Counted from the first letter of the stretch, positions 1-11,585 are shown. The stretch: DNA of 64,000 bases from Solanum dulcamara (GCF_947179165.1 NC_077237.1:85908341-85972340), one strand, 5' to 3'. Numbers and translations are program-made. Notes: generated by a model from the letters alone, not told the origin.

Positions 1-72
1 CATAACTAAACTATATATTTTCTTGATATGCAATCATTTGAGGCGATGGTCTTTCGAAAACAACCTCCTTAT

Positions 73-953
73 CAGTGGCGGATTCAGGATTTTAAGATCA
101 TGGGTGCTGACTTTCCTTTAATGTAAAATTGCATACAATAACAATAACATACCGAGTATAACTCTACAAAGTAGAAATCACTACAAGAAAACAACTTTTA
201 GCGGCAATAACTATGCACATTAACAAAGAGCGCTAAAATCTTTACCGGCATTAATTAATTGTCATTAGATCCAATATCGCTATAGGCTTTAGCGACATTT
301 ACAAAGAGTGTCAATTGCCTCTAAAAAAAACATTTTTAGTGGCAATTAAGCTATTGCTGTTAATTAATTGCCACTAAAGATCATTTTTGATATAGTGAAT
401 TAACATAAAATTTCTACGGATCATAAAATATAAGAGCGAAGTTATTGGAACACAATAATAATTTTTAAAAACAAAGTTAACAATGAAAACATTAAAGAAA
501 AGTTAAAAACTAAATGAAAAAGTGAACAAAGAAAGAAACAAAACAAAAGAAAGAAGAAGAATAAAGAAAGTATAACAAGCTAAGCTTTATGGAAGAAAAA
601 GAAGGACAAGTTAAGAAAGAAAAAGAAAATAGGACTTCATAAAAATGTTATCTTTAGAATTCGAACTCGAACCGCGCTATCCTAGCAACATTTTTCAGCA
701 GCAAGCTACGGTCTAACGACCCCCTAACTTAGGTTGGGGCGAAAACTCCAACCGTGCACGTAGGGGAGGCAAGCCAGCCGCCAGGCCCCTTATTTCTAGT
801 TTTCAACCAAAGCACCCACTCCTAGTTTTGACTGATGGGTGCTTTTCAGCTATTATATACAAATTTTAAGAAATTTCTGTATAAGAATATATAGTTTGCG
901 TTGGGTCGATGGGTGCTTGAGCACCCAAAACGTTGCATGTGGGTCTGCTCCTG
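73..953. mobile_element. hAT-like non-autonomous DNA element
   Basis: The block begins CAGTGGCGGATTC and ends GGGTCTGCTCCTG, so its ends are imperfect inverted repeats sharing CAG and G-rich blocks. It is flanked by ctccttat (65-72) and ctctttat (954-961), an 8-bp direct repeat with one mismatch, the target-duplication length expected of hAT transposons. The interior has the GGGTGCTT/GAGCACCC foldback seen in common Solanum repeats and no coding capacity. A CACTA-type element is nested inside it. The hAT assignment rests on the 8-bp duplication and end sequences; the TIR match is weak. Confidence 0.55.
179..397. mobile_element. CACTA-type miniature element nested in the hAT-like element
   Basis: This 219-bp insert starts CACTACAAGAAAAC and ends GATATAGTG, so it has CACTA...TAGTG termini. 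It is flanked on both sides by AAT (176-178 and 398-400), the 3-bp target duplication typical of CACTA (En/Spm) transposons. The interior repeats TTAGYGGCAATTAA-like subterminal motifs in both orientations. It has no ORF, so it is non-autonomous. It must be younger than the element around it. Confidence 0.75.
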
Positions 954-1305
954 CTCTTTATCTTCACAAGATAGGATAAGGTATGCATACACTTAAAAGT
1001 TTTGATGCATAGATCATAGCAAAATAGATCATCTGAAGGTAAAACATATCATGCTTATATAGAAAAGTAAATGATTATGACATATAAAGGACTAATAAAT
1101 TTTCTTAACCCTTGTTATCTGTAGATTTACAATATCAACAACATCTGAAACAAAAACACAACTTTTTGATTCAACCTATAAAGTCGAAAATACCCCTTAA
1201 AACAAATATAAATTGCCCTTAAACAGACATGGTGATACCAATTAGAAACTGACTCTTCTATATAATATATAGAAAAGAAAAGAAAAATAGAAAAGTGGTA
1301 AAACT
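954..1305. other. Unassigned AT-rich spacer
   Basis: I see no gene, tRNA or recognisable element here. The stretch lies between the hAT-like element and the left edge of the duplicated WRKY block. Confidence 0.5.
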
Positions 1306-1320
1306 TGATTGATGTTTTCT

Positions 1321-1651
1321 ACAACAAAAAAGGTCAAATATACTCTTGTATTATTGAAAATAGTTTAAATATATCTTTTGTTATCTTTCAAGCTAAATAT
1401 ATTTCTCATGTTATACTTTCGGTTCAAATATACTCCTCTCATTATACTTTGGTATAAATTCATCCTTAATTTTAACTGAATAATACTTGAAAAACTCAAA
1501 ATTAAATAATTTATTTCCAATTTTAAATATCTGATATTTTTAGGAGTAAATAAAATTTCTAAATACTAACTTGACTTTTTTTCCCCTCTTATAACAAGTG
1601 ATATATTTAAACTATTTTCTATAATATAGGGGTATATTTGATTCTTTCCCG
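1321..1651. mobile_element. MITE with TIRs of about 45 bp, present only in copy A
   Basis: The left end (AGGTCAAATATACTC...) and the reverse complement of the right end (GAATCAAATATACCCC...) match over about 45 bp. The GTTTAAATATA stretch recurs inside. Copy B has an uninterrupted TTTTCTAGAATG at 12373-12384, which is the empty site. There is no ORF. The superfamily is not determined. Confidence 0.7.
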
Positions 1652-3506
1652 TTTCTAGAATGTAATAAAATAAAGACCGAGGTCAAGGTCAAGGTCAACG
1701 TGTATTAGTTAATCTCAGCCTTCCAATATCACCTCCTGTAATCAGACGGTCAGGATGTTAGCTGAAGCAGTTACCGGCCATAGCCGGTTGACAAAAAGGC
1801 TGTCAACGAATCGGCAAAAAGATTAATACGTTTCCATGTGGTTTTCCACAAAGAGTCGGCTTTAAATAATTATAGTTTTATTTAACTAAATAGTTATCAT
1901 AATAATAATAATAGAGTCAAATGTAGCTTGGTGTATTGTTTCTTAATTTATTTATTTTTGGGTTTTCACTCGGTATTCGAAATCTTCATTAAAGCTCCGA
2001 TTATCCCAATCTAGAAAAAATTAGAATTTGAAAATTTAGAAAGTTTTAAGAAAATTTAAATTGTTTCAAACTTTTATATTTTATAAAAACACTCATTATT
2101 TATTGTCGGAAAGAGATTGTTCGTAGAATGTAAAAAAAATTATAAAAAAATAATTTGTTATTATCTCCTCCGAAAAAAATAATTTGAGTAAAAAGATTGG
2201 AAAAAAGAACAATTTATTTTTAATTCGATTAATGTATTGCACTTGCCTATATTGTTATTTTGTTGTTGTTGATTGTTATCAATTATGTTATAAGATTATT
2301 TTATCGGAACATGTTCATTATAAAATGATAAAACAAACTTATGAATATTTTTAATAATTTTTAGAACTTTCGAGTATAAAATAATATTTTTAAAAATAGT
2401 TAAATATTCTTGAAAAAAATTATGGCCAAATGAATAGTGAAACTTCATCAAAACTTCACCCAAAAATTACTTATCAAATGTCAAGAATATTTGAAAACTT
2501 GGGTCAAACTCTAGCTAATGGTTGTTGGTTGTGAACAAAGAGTAAAAAGATTGAAATATTTCTAACATTTATTTTATTAAAAAGTGATAAAAAAAATACT
2601 TTTCTATTCGTTTATCAATCCCGTTTATAAATATCACGATGATAAACAAATTTAAAACACGTCAATTTTTTAAGTCAATTTTGTCCAATTTAATAATAAT
2701 AATAAAATACATTTTATATTCATGTAATCTTGGTTAGAGTGCATAACATATGTTATTGCAACCTTCGGTATGAAATCAAAATCTCCCTTGAAGATTGCAA
2801 ATGGTTATTTCAAAATTATTTAAATCAATCGAATCGAATCATAAATTTATATATTTTTAATAAATACATAATTATTAGAATAGTTTATAAATTTTATTAA
2901 AATTAATTGAAAAATAATGAATTATATTGAATCGATTTAATTTTTTTATCTTGGAGTGACGAAAATGACTACAAGCTAATAAGTAAATAACACTCAAAGT
3001 CTCGGTTCTTAAATCTATTATGCTCCAAGTAAAACTAAATTAGTTCTAACATCGATCTTGAGTAGAAAACTAAAATATATTGAATATCTTTTCTCTCGTA
3101 TAATTAAATTTTTCTTATTGGATACCTAACCTTCTAGTATACTATGTTCTCAAGTCTCGATTTGATTAATATCCTTTCACTCATTTAATATGTATTTTTC
3201 TACTCTTTGCTTAATATATTAGAACAATAAAATAAATATACGAAACTCATTTTTATGGGACATTACTATATGAATGAGACTTCATCCCTCAACGTAAAGA
3301 AAGCTCATTAGGTCAAAACTAAGGGAGTTTATTAATCAATATTTATTGTTCTATAAGAACAATAAAATAGATATAATAAACTCATTTTTTAATTTATTGA
3401 TTCATCATCATTTAAACAATAAAGATGATTAGAGGGCTTTTTGTCAAACACTTGCAAATATGCATAGTATCAAGTTGTTACTTCTACTTGCAACCTTACA
3501 TGGCGT
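1652..3506. other. Non-coding duplicated flank, AT-rich
   Basis: This is the copy A counterpart of parts of 12380-18430. It holds no gene. Around 1960-2020 a degenerate antisense SINE tail (TTTCACTCGGTATTCG) matches the longer remnant at 12950 in copy B. The rest is AT-rich unique or decayed repeat sequence. Confidence 0.5.
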
Positions 3507-3906
3507 TTTAAAATAGGAAAAATTACCCTTTTACACATATTCTAATACCATATTTACTTGTATTTCCTATTATACCAAAAAAATTTCAAAATCCCTCTTT
3601 TTCCTTTAACTCTCTCCCTCACTGATACATCACTCTTCCTCCCTAAATCCTCGCCCTAATTCGCTCGTCTTCATCAGTTTTTGAGATTTTGAATTTATGA
3701 GTACATCTGTTACTCAATTTCAAGGTTCTAACTAAGGTATATTTTAATTTTTCCTTATATGAAATCCCACTTCATCCTCGTTCAATCTGATTTCTCCTAA
3801 AATTTGTATCGTTTGATTTCTTCTGTAAATCTTTGAAAAATCTTCTAAAATTGATATCATTTGCTTTCTTCTATAAATCTTTCTGTTTTTGTAACTCATA
3901 TCTTCA

Positions 3907-4826
3907 ATGATACATATGAAATCCGTTCATGGTCTCAAACAGTCGAATAAAAATCAAGGAATTCTTGTTTCACCTGGTTCTGATTCATCTTGGGAAGGTT
4001 ACGACGAGGTTAGATCCAAACATCATAATGATCCAGCAGTGATGGATAAGCTACGTGAGAAATTGAAGTCGAAAGCTCCAGTTAAACATGCACCCAAAGA
4101 ACTAGACAACAAGATTGAAGGGGTTACAACACGCCCTAATCTCCCAAAGGTATGAGTTCAATTAAGGTTTTTTTTAATGAAGTTTTTATGAAGGTTTTTT
4201 GATTCTGATACATATCGTTTATGTATCAGCTTATCATGTATCTAGCGCTAACTCTTCTGATACATAGTATTTTTTTTAAATGCCATTTTTTTGGAGATTT
4301 ACTACTTCTGATACATCGTGTTTAAGTGTCAGTTTCTATTGTATCAAGTTTTAATAATTCTGATACATCTACATTTATGTATCAGATTATAATTTATAAA
4401 GCCTTACTGCTTCTGATACATCTTCTGTATGTATCAGAATCTCATGTATCAAATATTTTAATGCATATGATACATCGTATTTATGTATAAAGTTCAAGTT
4501 GTATTTAACCATTTTTCATGTCAATGCAGGGAATGAAATATGTCATCAAGAAGATCCCGTCCCACCCATTGAGATTCGGCACGACATATAGGGCTAATTT
4601 TCTTGATGATTTTGAATCATCAATAGGTGAAGAAGGTATAAAGTTATTTAGGATGGAATTTCTATTCCAAATACTGGACTACATATCGAATTCTTCCGTT
4701 CAAGATATGCCATATTATTGTGGAATTATGATTGTCGGAAGGCCAAGGATGGTTATGTTAGCGATAATGATGATCCTAAAAAACCTAAGAGAGATTTCAT
4801 ATCTTCTAGTTAAGGAGAACCGATGA
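3907..4826 (+). pseudogene. Two-exon coding fragment of unknown function inside the 3.1-kb element
   Basis: An 82-residue ORF (3907-4155) includes the run SWEGYDEVRSKHHNDP and ends PNLPKV at a possible donor (AAG|GTATGAG near 4150). After about 380 bp rich in GATACAT motifs, an acceptor-like ATGCAG precedes GMKYVIKKIPSHPLRFG, an open frame running to 4826. Composition and codon use look protein-coding. I do not recognise either part with certainty. They resemble fragments of the Solanum transposon-borne proteins that accompany Ulp1-type or Mutator-like elements, but that is an impression. No downstream coding exon is found, so the fragment is probably dead or truncated. Confidence 0.35.
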
Positions 4827-5700
4827 ACGTCGAGTAGTTTTTTTTTTTGAATTTTGTATTAGAAGAATGTACAATTACCAGACTTTTAAGTTTTTCTCAT
4901 GTATGAAACTCTAATATAAGATGAAAGTTTATATATCATATTATCATGTATCAAACTTGACTGCTTCTTGATTCTGATACATACTATTAATGTATCATAT
5001 TCTAATGTATTAAATTTGACTGCTTCTGATACATATTGTTAATGTATCATATTCTAATGTATAAAACTTGACTGTTTCTGATACATACTGTTAATGTATC
5101 ATATTCTAATTTATCAAATTTGACTATTTCTGATACATACTGTTAATGTATCAGATTCTAATTTATCAATTCTAATTTATCAAACTTGAATTCTTCTGAT
5201 ATTGTATATGTATCAGCATCTCATGTATCAAGATTTAGTAATTCTGATACATCTTGTTTATGTATCAGAATCTCATTTATCAGCTTTAATGAATCTGATT
5301 CATCTTGATTATATATCAGATTATCATGTATCAATATTTAATGTTTCTGATACATCTTGTCTATGTATCAACACCTCACGTACCAACCTTTAGTGTGTCA
5401 GATACATCTTGTTTATGTATTAAATTCTCATGTATCAAAATGTAATGATTCTGATACATCATGTTTATGTATCAGCATCTCATAAATCAAGCTTTAATTA
5501 TTCTGATACATATTGTTTATGTATCAGAATCTCATGTATCAAGATTTAGTTCTTCTGATACATCTTGATTATATATCAGATTATCATGTATCAATATTTA
5601 ATTATTCTGATACATATTGTCTATGTATCAGCATCCATGTATCTATATTTAATGATTCTGATACATATACAACCTATATCAATACATGTTATGTATCAGC
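4195..5700. repeat. Tandem array of GATACAT...ATGTATC palindromic units
   Basis: About two dozen degenerate units of roughly 55-65 bp follow one another. Each contains CTGATACAT, a 4-10 base spacer and TATGTATCAG, then a T-rich stretch. The paired arms are complementary, so each unit can form a small hairpin. The array runs through the spacer between the two ORF fragments and well beyond the second. Sparse copies continue to 6520. Confidence 0.8.
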
Positions 5701-6620
5701 CACAATTCAGTTGAAAAAAATAAAACAATCTTCAATGTATCAACCCTTTATATGTCGAATGATTATGTATCAGCTGTCCTCATTTGTCGAACTTGAATTT
5801 ACATCACTACCAAGTAACTTACAATGAAAATAATTACCAACCATCCATGTATCAATTATTGATATTCAAATACTATTCTGATTAATTGAAATATGTATCA
5901 AATACAACCTCTAAAACTGTAAAAAGCTATCACAGTTTCTCTAGGAACTGCTCATCAGGCTGAAGCATTGACTATTTTAACATTCATGATTTTGCTCAAT
6001 CACACTGTGCGACGACCTTCTCCGTCACTTCTGAAGACATTACCTACAGTCACAAAAATGGTCTGATGATATTGATACCATAACTTTTCATAGAGCATTA
6101 ACATTGTTAGACATTTTAAATTATACCATCTGTGATCCTTGCACGACTCGCCGATTATTTTTAGAAAAAAATACATTTTTTCTACCCCTCTTGTTTTCAG
6201 ATGTTTTGGGAAATTTTGAATGATTAATCTTGTAAAAAATATGTAATCAGTAGTATCGCGATATTTATCTTGAATCGCTTGATGAAAATTAAAATTTGGA
6301 TTAATTATTTTTTTCGCACTGATACTCTGTTTTTAGAATTTTCCTTGATCTTCATAACTGTTTTGTTCTTAAAATGATTCTTTACCTTATTTAACACTCT
6401 AATTGATTGAAACAATTAATCATAACTTAAATTACGTTACTATCCATAAATAACTCACAAGCATTAATTATTTTACACCCAAAAACTGATGTATCAGGAA
6501 GGTGAGTAATGTATCAGAAATTTGAAAAAAAAGGGAAATCGGGTAATTTAAAAAAAATGAGGGATACATTATAATTAGTCTTTTTCACTATGAAATTTAG
6601 GTAAAGTTTACTTTAAAATA

Positions 6621-7186
6621 ATCAAAAATAATTCGAACTGCACGGATATTGAAGAGAAATCGAAATAATTTAGATGGCATCACAAGGTCTAATTTGATAC
6701 TACAACATTGAGTTACAAATAAATTAACATAGTATACTTTTAAAAAAATAACTGGACGAATCAAATCATTGACACCCTAATTATATGTATACAAGTTTTT
6801 GAGCAAGAATTATATTCATCGAACATATAACACTCTTAGTATATACTTTATACAGTATATTGAAACTTGTTATTATCTTATATATGACAAACGAGAGTCC
6901 CTAAAACTAGTGTGGATCTTACATGACATTTTAAAAATAAATCGAAATATACAAGCAATTTTAAAAAGCTTAATTTTAAGTATGTATAATTGAATAACCA
7001 AAAAATTGATATAATATAATTCTTTTAAAATAATCATTAATTAACCAAATAATAAACATTACACCAAAATATCCTTCATGTGAAAATGAATGGTTAAAGA
7101 TTAGTGATATGTGATTTATATAATCTACATCAAAACAAACTCAATTTTCTATTTGTCTTTTTCTTACCCTCCATTATTAACTTGTA
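6621..7186. other. Duplicated non-coding flank
   Basis: This matches 18445-18540 and 18925-19355 closely, including the ATAACTGGACGAATCAAATC anchor. The matching short ORFs in the two copies are not conserved as protein and have no domain. I read this as shared non-coding DNA upstream of the WRKY promoters. Confidence 0.6.
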
Positions 7187-7945
7187 GGAGTCGTTTGGTA
7201 TGAAGGATAACATCAAATAGTTTTGGAATTAAATACTGTCATTTAATTTATTGTTTGGTTGGCAAGTTCGAGGTAATTTATCTCGAAATTAATAATTAGT
7301 ATCGGGATAAGTTATTTTTTAAGTGGTATAGTAATTTCGGGATAACTTATCCCGGAATAAAATAGAGAAAATGACAAAAATATCCTTTTAAATCTTTTTT
7401 ATACATCACTTTTCACATTTATATATATTCACATTATTTTTAATACCTTATATAATAACATTTACAATTTTCTCCATTCCTTATTTTTATGATAATTCTT
7501 TATATTTTTTAATTAAAAGATTAGATTATACAAATATAATTTTTATTTATTAATTTATTTGACTTAAATGAAGTGATATAAATAATAAATCCTCTTTTAC
7601 TTTAACAAATTTAAGATGAAAGTTTTATGTTTAAGCTAAATAAGATGAAGATTTTATTTTTAAATACATATGTTACCATTAAGGGAATGCACTCACAAAA
7701 ATATTTAAGCTAAATAGGATGACAATTTTATTTTTAAGAATAAATAACTAAAGCTTGGAAGAAAAATTTAAATATAACTAAATAAAGTGAAAAGTATTTT
7801 TGTAAGCAAATAACTTGTTCTTAAAATTTATGCAATGCATATTATTTTGAATATAACAAATCAAATAATCTATAAAAAATAATTTCACCATAACTTATCT
7901 CATCATAAATAATCCTATCAAAACTTTATTCAAATCAAACAATCC
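7187..7945. mobile_element. Non-autonomous TIR element of about 760 bp, only in copy A
   Basis: The left end GGAGTCGTTTGGTATGAA pairs with the reverse complement of the right end (GGATTGTTTGATTTGAA). A 3-bp GTA lies directly outside each end (7184-7186, 7946-7948). Copy B has only about 40 bp at this position. CGTTTGG-type ends and a 3-bp duplication suggest PIF/Harbinger. The interior has repeated 'taagctaaataagatga' blocks and no ORF. Confidence 0.6.
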
Positions 7946-8115
7946 GTAGATTTGTACTTTTATTTAATAATAAAATAAATGAAAATAAAAAAATATTCTG
8001 TTTTTAGTTGGTCCCATCACTTGTATTACCCTCAAAGAAAAAGAAGTATCTTTTGTTTTTTTTGTATATTGCATAGAAACTACCAAATTAATTAGCCGTT
8101 AGATCAAAAAGAAAA

Positions 8116-8171
8116 TTTGACTTACCTGTTTACTCGGTCACCCGGTGATCACTTTTTACCTTTATATATCA
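8116..8171 (+). promoter_or_regulatory. WRKY copy A promoter: W-box and TATA box
   Basis: A W-box core TTGACT (8117-8122) lies about 45 bp upstream of TTATATAT (8162-8169), which is about 55 bp before the start codon. The same arrangement is conserved in copy B. A W-box next to the TATA box is compatible with auto- or cross-regulation by WRKY proteins, which is common in this family. Confidence 0.5.
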
Positions 8172-8207
8172 CACTTTCTGCTTTTCTTCTTCCTGGAAAA
8201 AAAAGGG

Positions 8208-8237
8208 ATGAAGTTTCGAAAATGGCTGAAAATTTAG
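8208..8237 (+). CDS. Upstream ORF overlapping the copy A start codon
   Basis: ATG at 8208 opens a nine-codon frame (MKFRKWLKI) ending in TAG at 8235-8237, in a different frame from the main ORF. It overlaps the main start at 8222. Copy B has a different sequence here and no such ATG. A scanning ribosome would meet this ATG first, so it may lower translation of the short WRKY protein. There is no evidence that the peptide itself functions. Confidence 0.4.
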   Translation: MKFRKWLKI

Positions 8238-9381
8238 CTTTACAAGAAGCGCCTTCGGCCGGTTCGAAAACCAGCGAGCATTTAATCCGGTTGGTTTCTC
8301 ATGAACCGGTTAATGTCAATTGCGGTGAGATAGCTGATTTTACGGTTTTAAAGTTTAAGAAGGTTATTTCTATGATGGACGGGACCGGTCATGCCCGGTT
8401 CCGCCATGGTCCGGTTCAGATTCCGGTTCCGGCACAAGCTGGGAAACTTCCTATCACCGGAAAACGTTGCAGTGAGCATTCCGGCAAGTGTCGCTGCAAA
8501 AAGAGGTTCGTTTCTCGTTTTCTGTCTTTCATTCTCTTTCCCTCACCACCTTAAACACTTTAGCAAATACTCCCTTCATTGACCAAAACAAACTCGTGAT
8601 ATCCACGTTCCCTTGTGTAGCGCGTTTGATAACTTTTTTTCTCCATCTTTAATGACTTCATCACATTTATGTCTCTCTAATATAACTACGCAATTTTACT
8701 CCTATGAAAAAATAACGATACGTTTTTAATATATCATCGACTTTATTAATAAATTCACAGTTTCAATTACTTTTTTTTTCTAATTAGAAAATTCCGTCCT
8801 AAGAAAGTGATGAGAATCCCGGCGATAAGTTCAAGGATTGCCGATATACCGGCAGATGAGTTTTCATGGAAGAAGTATGGGCAGAAGCCGATCAAGGGTT
8901 CAGTATATCCAAGGTAATTACAATGCACTTTAAAGGTGTGAATCGGGTCGGATTGACTTGGGATCCGATTGATTATAACCCGACTCAACCGGCCCGTGTA
9001 CAAATACTGTAGAAATCGGTTGAATCAGTACTATCTATGATTTGATAGTACCAATTAACCCGGCCCAGCCCGAGATGAGTTGGATCCGATAATGGTTTTC
9101 TGATCTGTCCGGCCCACTCAAAAATGGACCATCAATCATAGCTATTAGTTTTCTAATGAATAGTAAATGAACGGCTCAGATGTAATATGAGTTGTTTTTT
9201 TTGTTTTATCAGGGGTTATTATAAGTGTAGTAGCTTACGTGGATGTCCAGCAAGGAAACATGTAGAGAGGGCAATGGATGATCCAACGATGCTGATTGTG
9301 ACTTATGAAGGGGAACATTGTCATACACAAGTTGCGATGCAGGAGAATAATTCTCAAATGGTAGACAAGAAGAAGGAATGA
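8222..9381 (+). CDS. Short group IId WRKY transcription factor (copy A, variant WKKYGQK core)
   Basis: Three exons by GT-AG rules: 8222-8505, 8788-8913 and 9213-9381, giving 192 residues in one frame. Near the N-terminus is the IId region with [16 protein letters not shown] (calmodulin-binding/HARF-like). Exon 2 carries [16 protein letters not shown] and the WRKY core, read as [11 protein letters not shown]. Exon 3 has the C-X5-C-X23-H-X-H zinc site (C in YYKCSS, GCPARK, EHCH). The intron inside the WRKY domain after YPR is the standard position for this group. Compared with copy B, an in-frame block of 106 codons is missing between IPV and PAQAGK, plus 13 codons near the exon 1 end. Translation must start at an ATG that aligns with a Leu codon of copy B. 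HARF-motif neighbours are also changed ([10 protein letters not shown] to [10 protein letters not shown]). The family predicts W-box DNA binding. It could be a working short factor, a dominant-negative form, or a decaying copy that still happens to be open. Confidence 0.8.
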
Positions 9382-10289
9382 AATGAAAGGTAGATGTAGG
9401 GAGGGAAAAGTTGTAGGGTGTTTTTGTAGTTTGGATGTAGTAGAGGGGTGAAAATGATATTTGGGGAAAGTTAGTGGTTAAAAAGAATAGAGAGTAGAAA
9501 GTTATGGGATTGGTTTGTTATGTAAATTTGGAAAGATTTTAGGGGTTGAAAGAGAAAAATAGAGAAGAAGAGCAAATTAACCACGATAATGTGCGATATC
9601 ATCGTAAATAAAAAGATTACAAGTTGGTTCCACAGAGTTCAATATATATATATTTTATTTTATTTTTTGTTCATTCACAAATCATAAGTTGGGAATAAGA
9701 AAACTACAGTTGCATTTTACTATTTAATAGTACCTTGAACAGTACTTTTTGTTACATGTTAACACTGGACATGTTGTATAACTCTTTTTTGTCTTGAAAT
9801 ACTAGATTTTTTTTTTTCATCTTTTTAAATCTTGATCGGGTATTTACTTCAAAAGAAACTCATCTAAAACTACCTAAGGTGGTTGGGGTCGGATTATTGA
9901 TGTGAGGTGGATCTAGAAAAGGTGTGGTTCTAGTTATAACTCTGAAATTATTCATGTATATATTTTATAAAAACGTAAAATTAAATTATGTGAGAAAGTA
10001 GCTGAAAGACACGGAAATAAAGGTATCTTTCCTAGATAAGATATAATTTGGTAGGCAGCATTCCTTCATATTTTTATTGATAAGAGATTATAGGTATCCG
10101 ATAAAATAATCAAGTAAACTTTGTTGAAACATCACTATCGTAGTAGTAATTGTAGTAGAATGTTAATACTCTCTTTGTGTTGCACAAAATATGAAATGGA
10201 AAATAAACATATGCTATACCAAATACTAGTTTTCTTTACCCTTCACTTTAATCTTCAGTCTCTAATTTGTCTCAGAAATAGGAAAAAAA
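9382..10289. other. WRKY copy A 3' flank and spacer
   Basis: The first 180 bases are nearly identical to the 3' flank of copy B and probably include the 3' UTR. Beyond 9560 the similarity is lost. The rest shows no gene; small open frames have no support. Confidence 0.5.
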
Positions 10290-11585
10290 AATGCTTCTCA
10301 CCTTTTAATTTGCCTTACGCGAATTTCAAAGTGAATATCCAATATCGAGTGAAAACCAAAAAAAAAATCCATAAGAATACGCGTAGGAAAAGATAGTTTT
10401 GCAGCATATTTCATTTTCTATTGTTGTATGACAAAAAGATTTATGATCCATGGTCTTAATAAATGAGTATCTATACTCTTGCTTTAGTCACTCCATATCA
10501 AAGCATTTCATATTTTCACTTTGAAAATTATTTAGACTCATTTTTAAGAGTTCAGTTCTCATGCTATTTGTCTAAGTTTTAGTGGACAATTATATAATAT
10601 TTATGTTGGTAGAAGATAGAAAATACTATTTAAAATAATTATAGTACACATAAATTGGTCTAAACATCACTTTAATTAAAAATTTATATTACTTTTCTGT
10701 CCATCTTTACTTGTCCACTATAATAAAAATAAATGTCCTATAATACTTATTCAATTTATGAAATCAAGAGATAATGTACTCTTAATTTCTAATTTATCCT
10801 TATCTTTAATTAGTAGTTATTTTTCTATTACATTTTTCAAGACATTATATTTATTATATTCAAAGGGTGATATGGTAAAATTATCCTTCTATTTATTGTT
10901 TCTTAAAAATTGTGTAAAGTCAATAGTGGACAAGTATTGTTGGACGGAGGGAGTATCAGTGTGATGCAACATGGTCGATATTTCTCTAAATTATAGGTAT
11001 TTGGTGAGTTTCTGTCTAAATTTTGATACGCTAAGTTATTTTATACTTATACTAGTTAGATATAATAAGTATCGGATAAAATAGTTAATTTTGCCCAAGT
11101 CAATCCAAACATCATAATTATTATCCAAAAATATATAAAGAATAAGAAGGCAGAAGAATGAGCTAGTGAATCCTTTGCCTTTAGATAGGTCATACTCTAT
11201 TCATGTCGAACAAAACATGAAGTGGAAAAACACATTTACTAAACTAGTTGTTCTTGTTCCATTGGAAATGACCAAAGACTTTCTTTTTAAGGTGACCAAA
11301 GACTTGAAAAAAGCAAATGAATAAGGATTGTTTTGTGATAAATATGATTCCTCCGCTTTCAATTAGAGATTTTAAATTTGAACTATGAAAATTTTAAAAA
11401 AGAATTGGTAAGAAATGCTACTCTCCTTTTAATTGGCTTTATGAAAATGCGACTTTAAATTAATCGAACCTCAAAGCAAATATTGAATATCGACGGAGAA
11501 AACACGCACAAAAAAAATCACATAGATATAACGCGTAGAAAAGGTCGTTTTGGAACAAATTTCATTCGTCATTTACTGTTTTAAC
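10290..11585. repeat. Diverged direct repeat flanking a Stowaway MITE
   Basis: 10290-10440 and 11415-11585 share collinear motifs: CCTTTTAATT, AAATATTGAATATCGA, AACGCGTAGAAAAG and TTTCATT. They lie in the same orientation about 1.1 kb apart. They are clearly related but heavily diverged. There is no coding frame in common. The function is unknown and may be an old local duplication. Confidence 0.5.
10692..10953. mobile_element. Stowaway-like MITE
   Basis: The right end reads TTGGACGGAGGGAG and its reverse complement matches the left end from CTTTTCTGTCC through ACTTGTCCACTAT. TA flanks both sides (10690-10691, 10954-10955), the Tc1/Mariner target. No transposase. The interior AT-rich ORF is incidental. 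Confidence 0.7.

Larger units (their letters stand above)
3516..6611. mobile_element. 3.1-kb element, possibly Mutator-like, with gene fragments
   Basis: This block interrupts the alignment with copy B (empty site near 18435-18445). It is bounded by tttaaaata at 3507-3515 and 6612-6620, a 9-bp direct repeat; 9-11 bp duplications are typical of Mutator-like elements. The ends (GGAAAAATTACCC and GGTAAAGTTTAC) are only faintly inverted. Inside are two spliced-looking ORF fragments and a long array of GATACAT/ATGTATC motifs. No transposase is visible. It could be a non-autonomous or Pack-type MULE, but the superfamily is an inference. Confidence 0.55.
1306..9560. repeat. Segmental duplication, copy A (carries the short WRKY gene)
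   Basis: From about 1306, and again after a MITE from about 1652, the sequence matches 12364 onward collinearly. Anchors are the GGTCAAGGTCAACGTGTATT stretch, the ATGTAGCTT stretch, the region around 2600 versus 17570, 6630 versus 18470, and finally the WRKY gene. Similarity fades near 9560 (A) and 21375 (B). Between anchors the copies differ by mobile-element insertions and many substitutions. The outer 3' part around WRKY exon 3 is almost identical, while the intergenic part is more diverged. Edges are accurate to a few tens of bases at best. Confidence 0.85.

Noticed and set aside
5202..5827. Open frames with repeated MYMYQHLMYQ-like peptides
   Set aside because: They are translations of the GATACAT/ATGTATC tandem array, not proteins.
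8767..9003. Minus-strand frame of 78 codons across WRKY copy A exon 2 and intron
   Set aside because: Antisense to a conserved WRKY exon, and repeated in copy B only because the DNA is duplicated.
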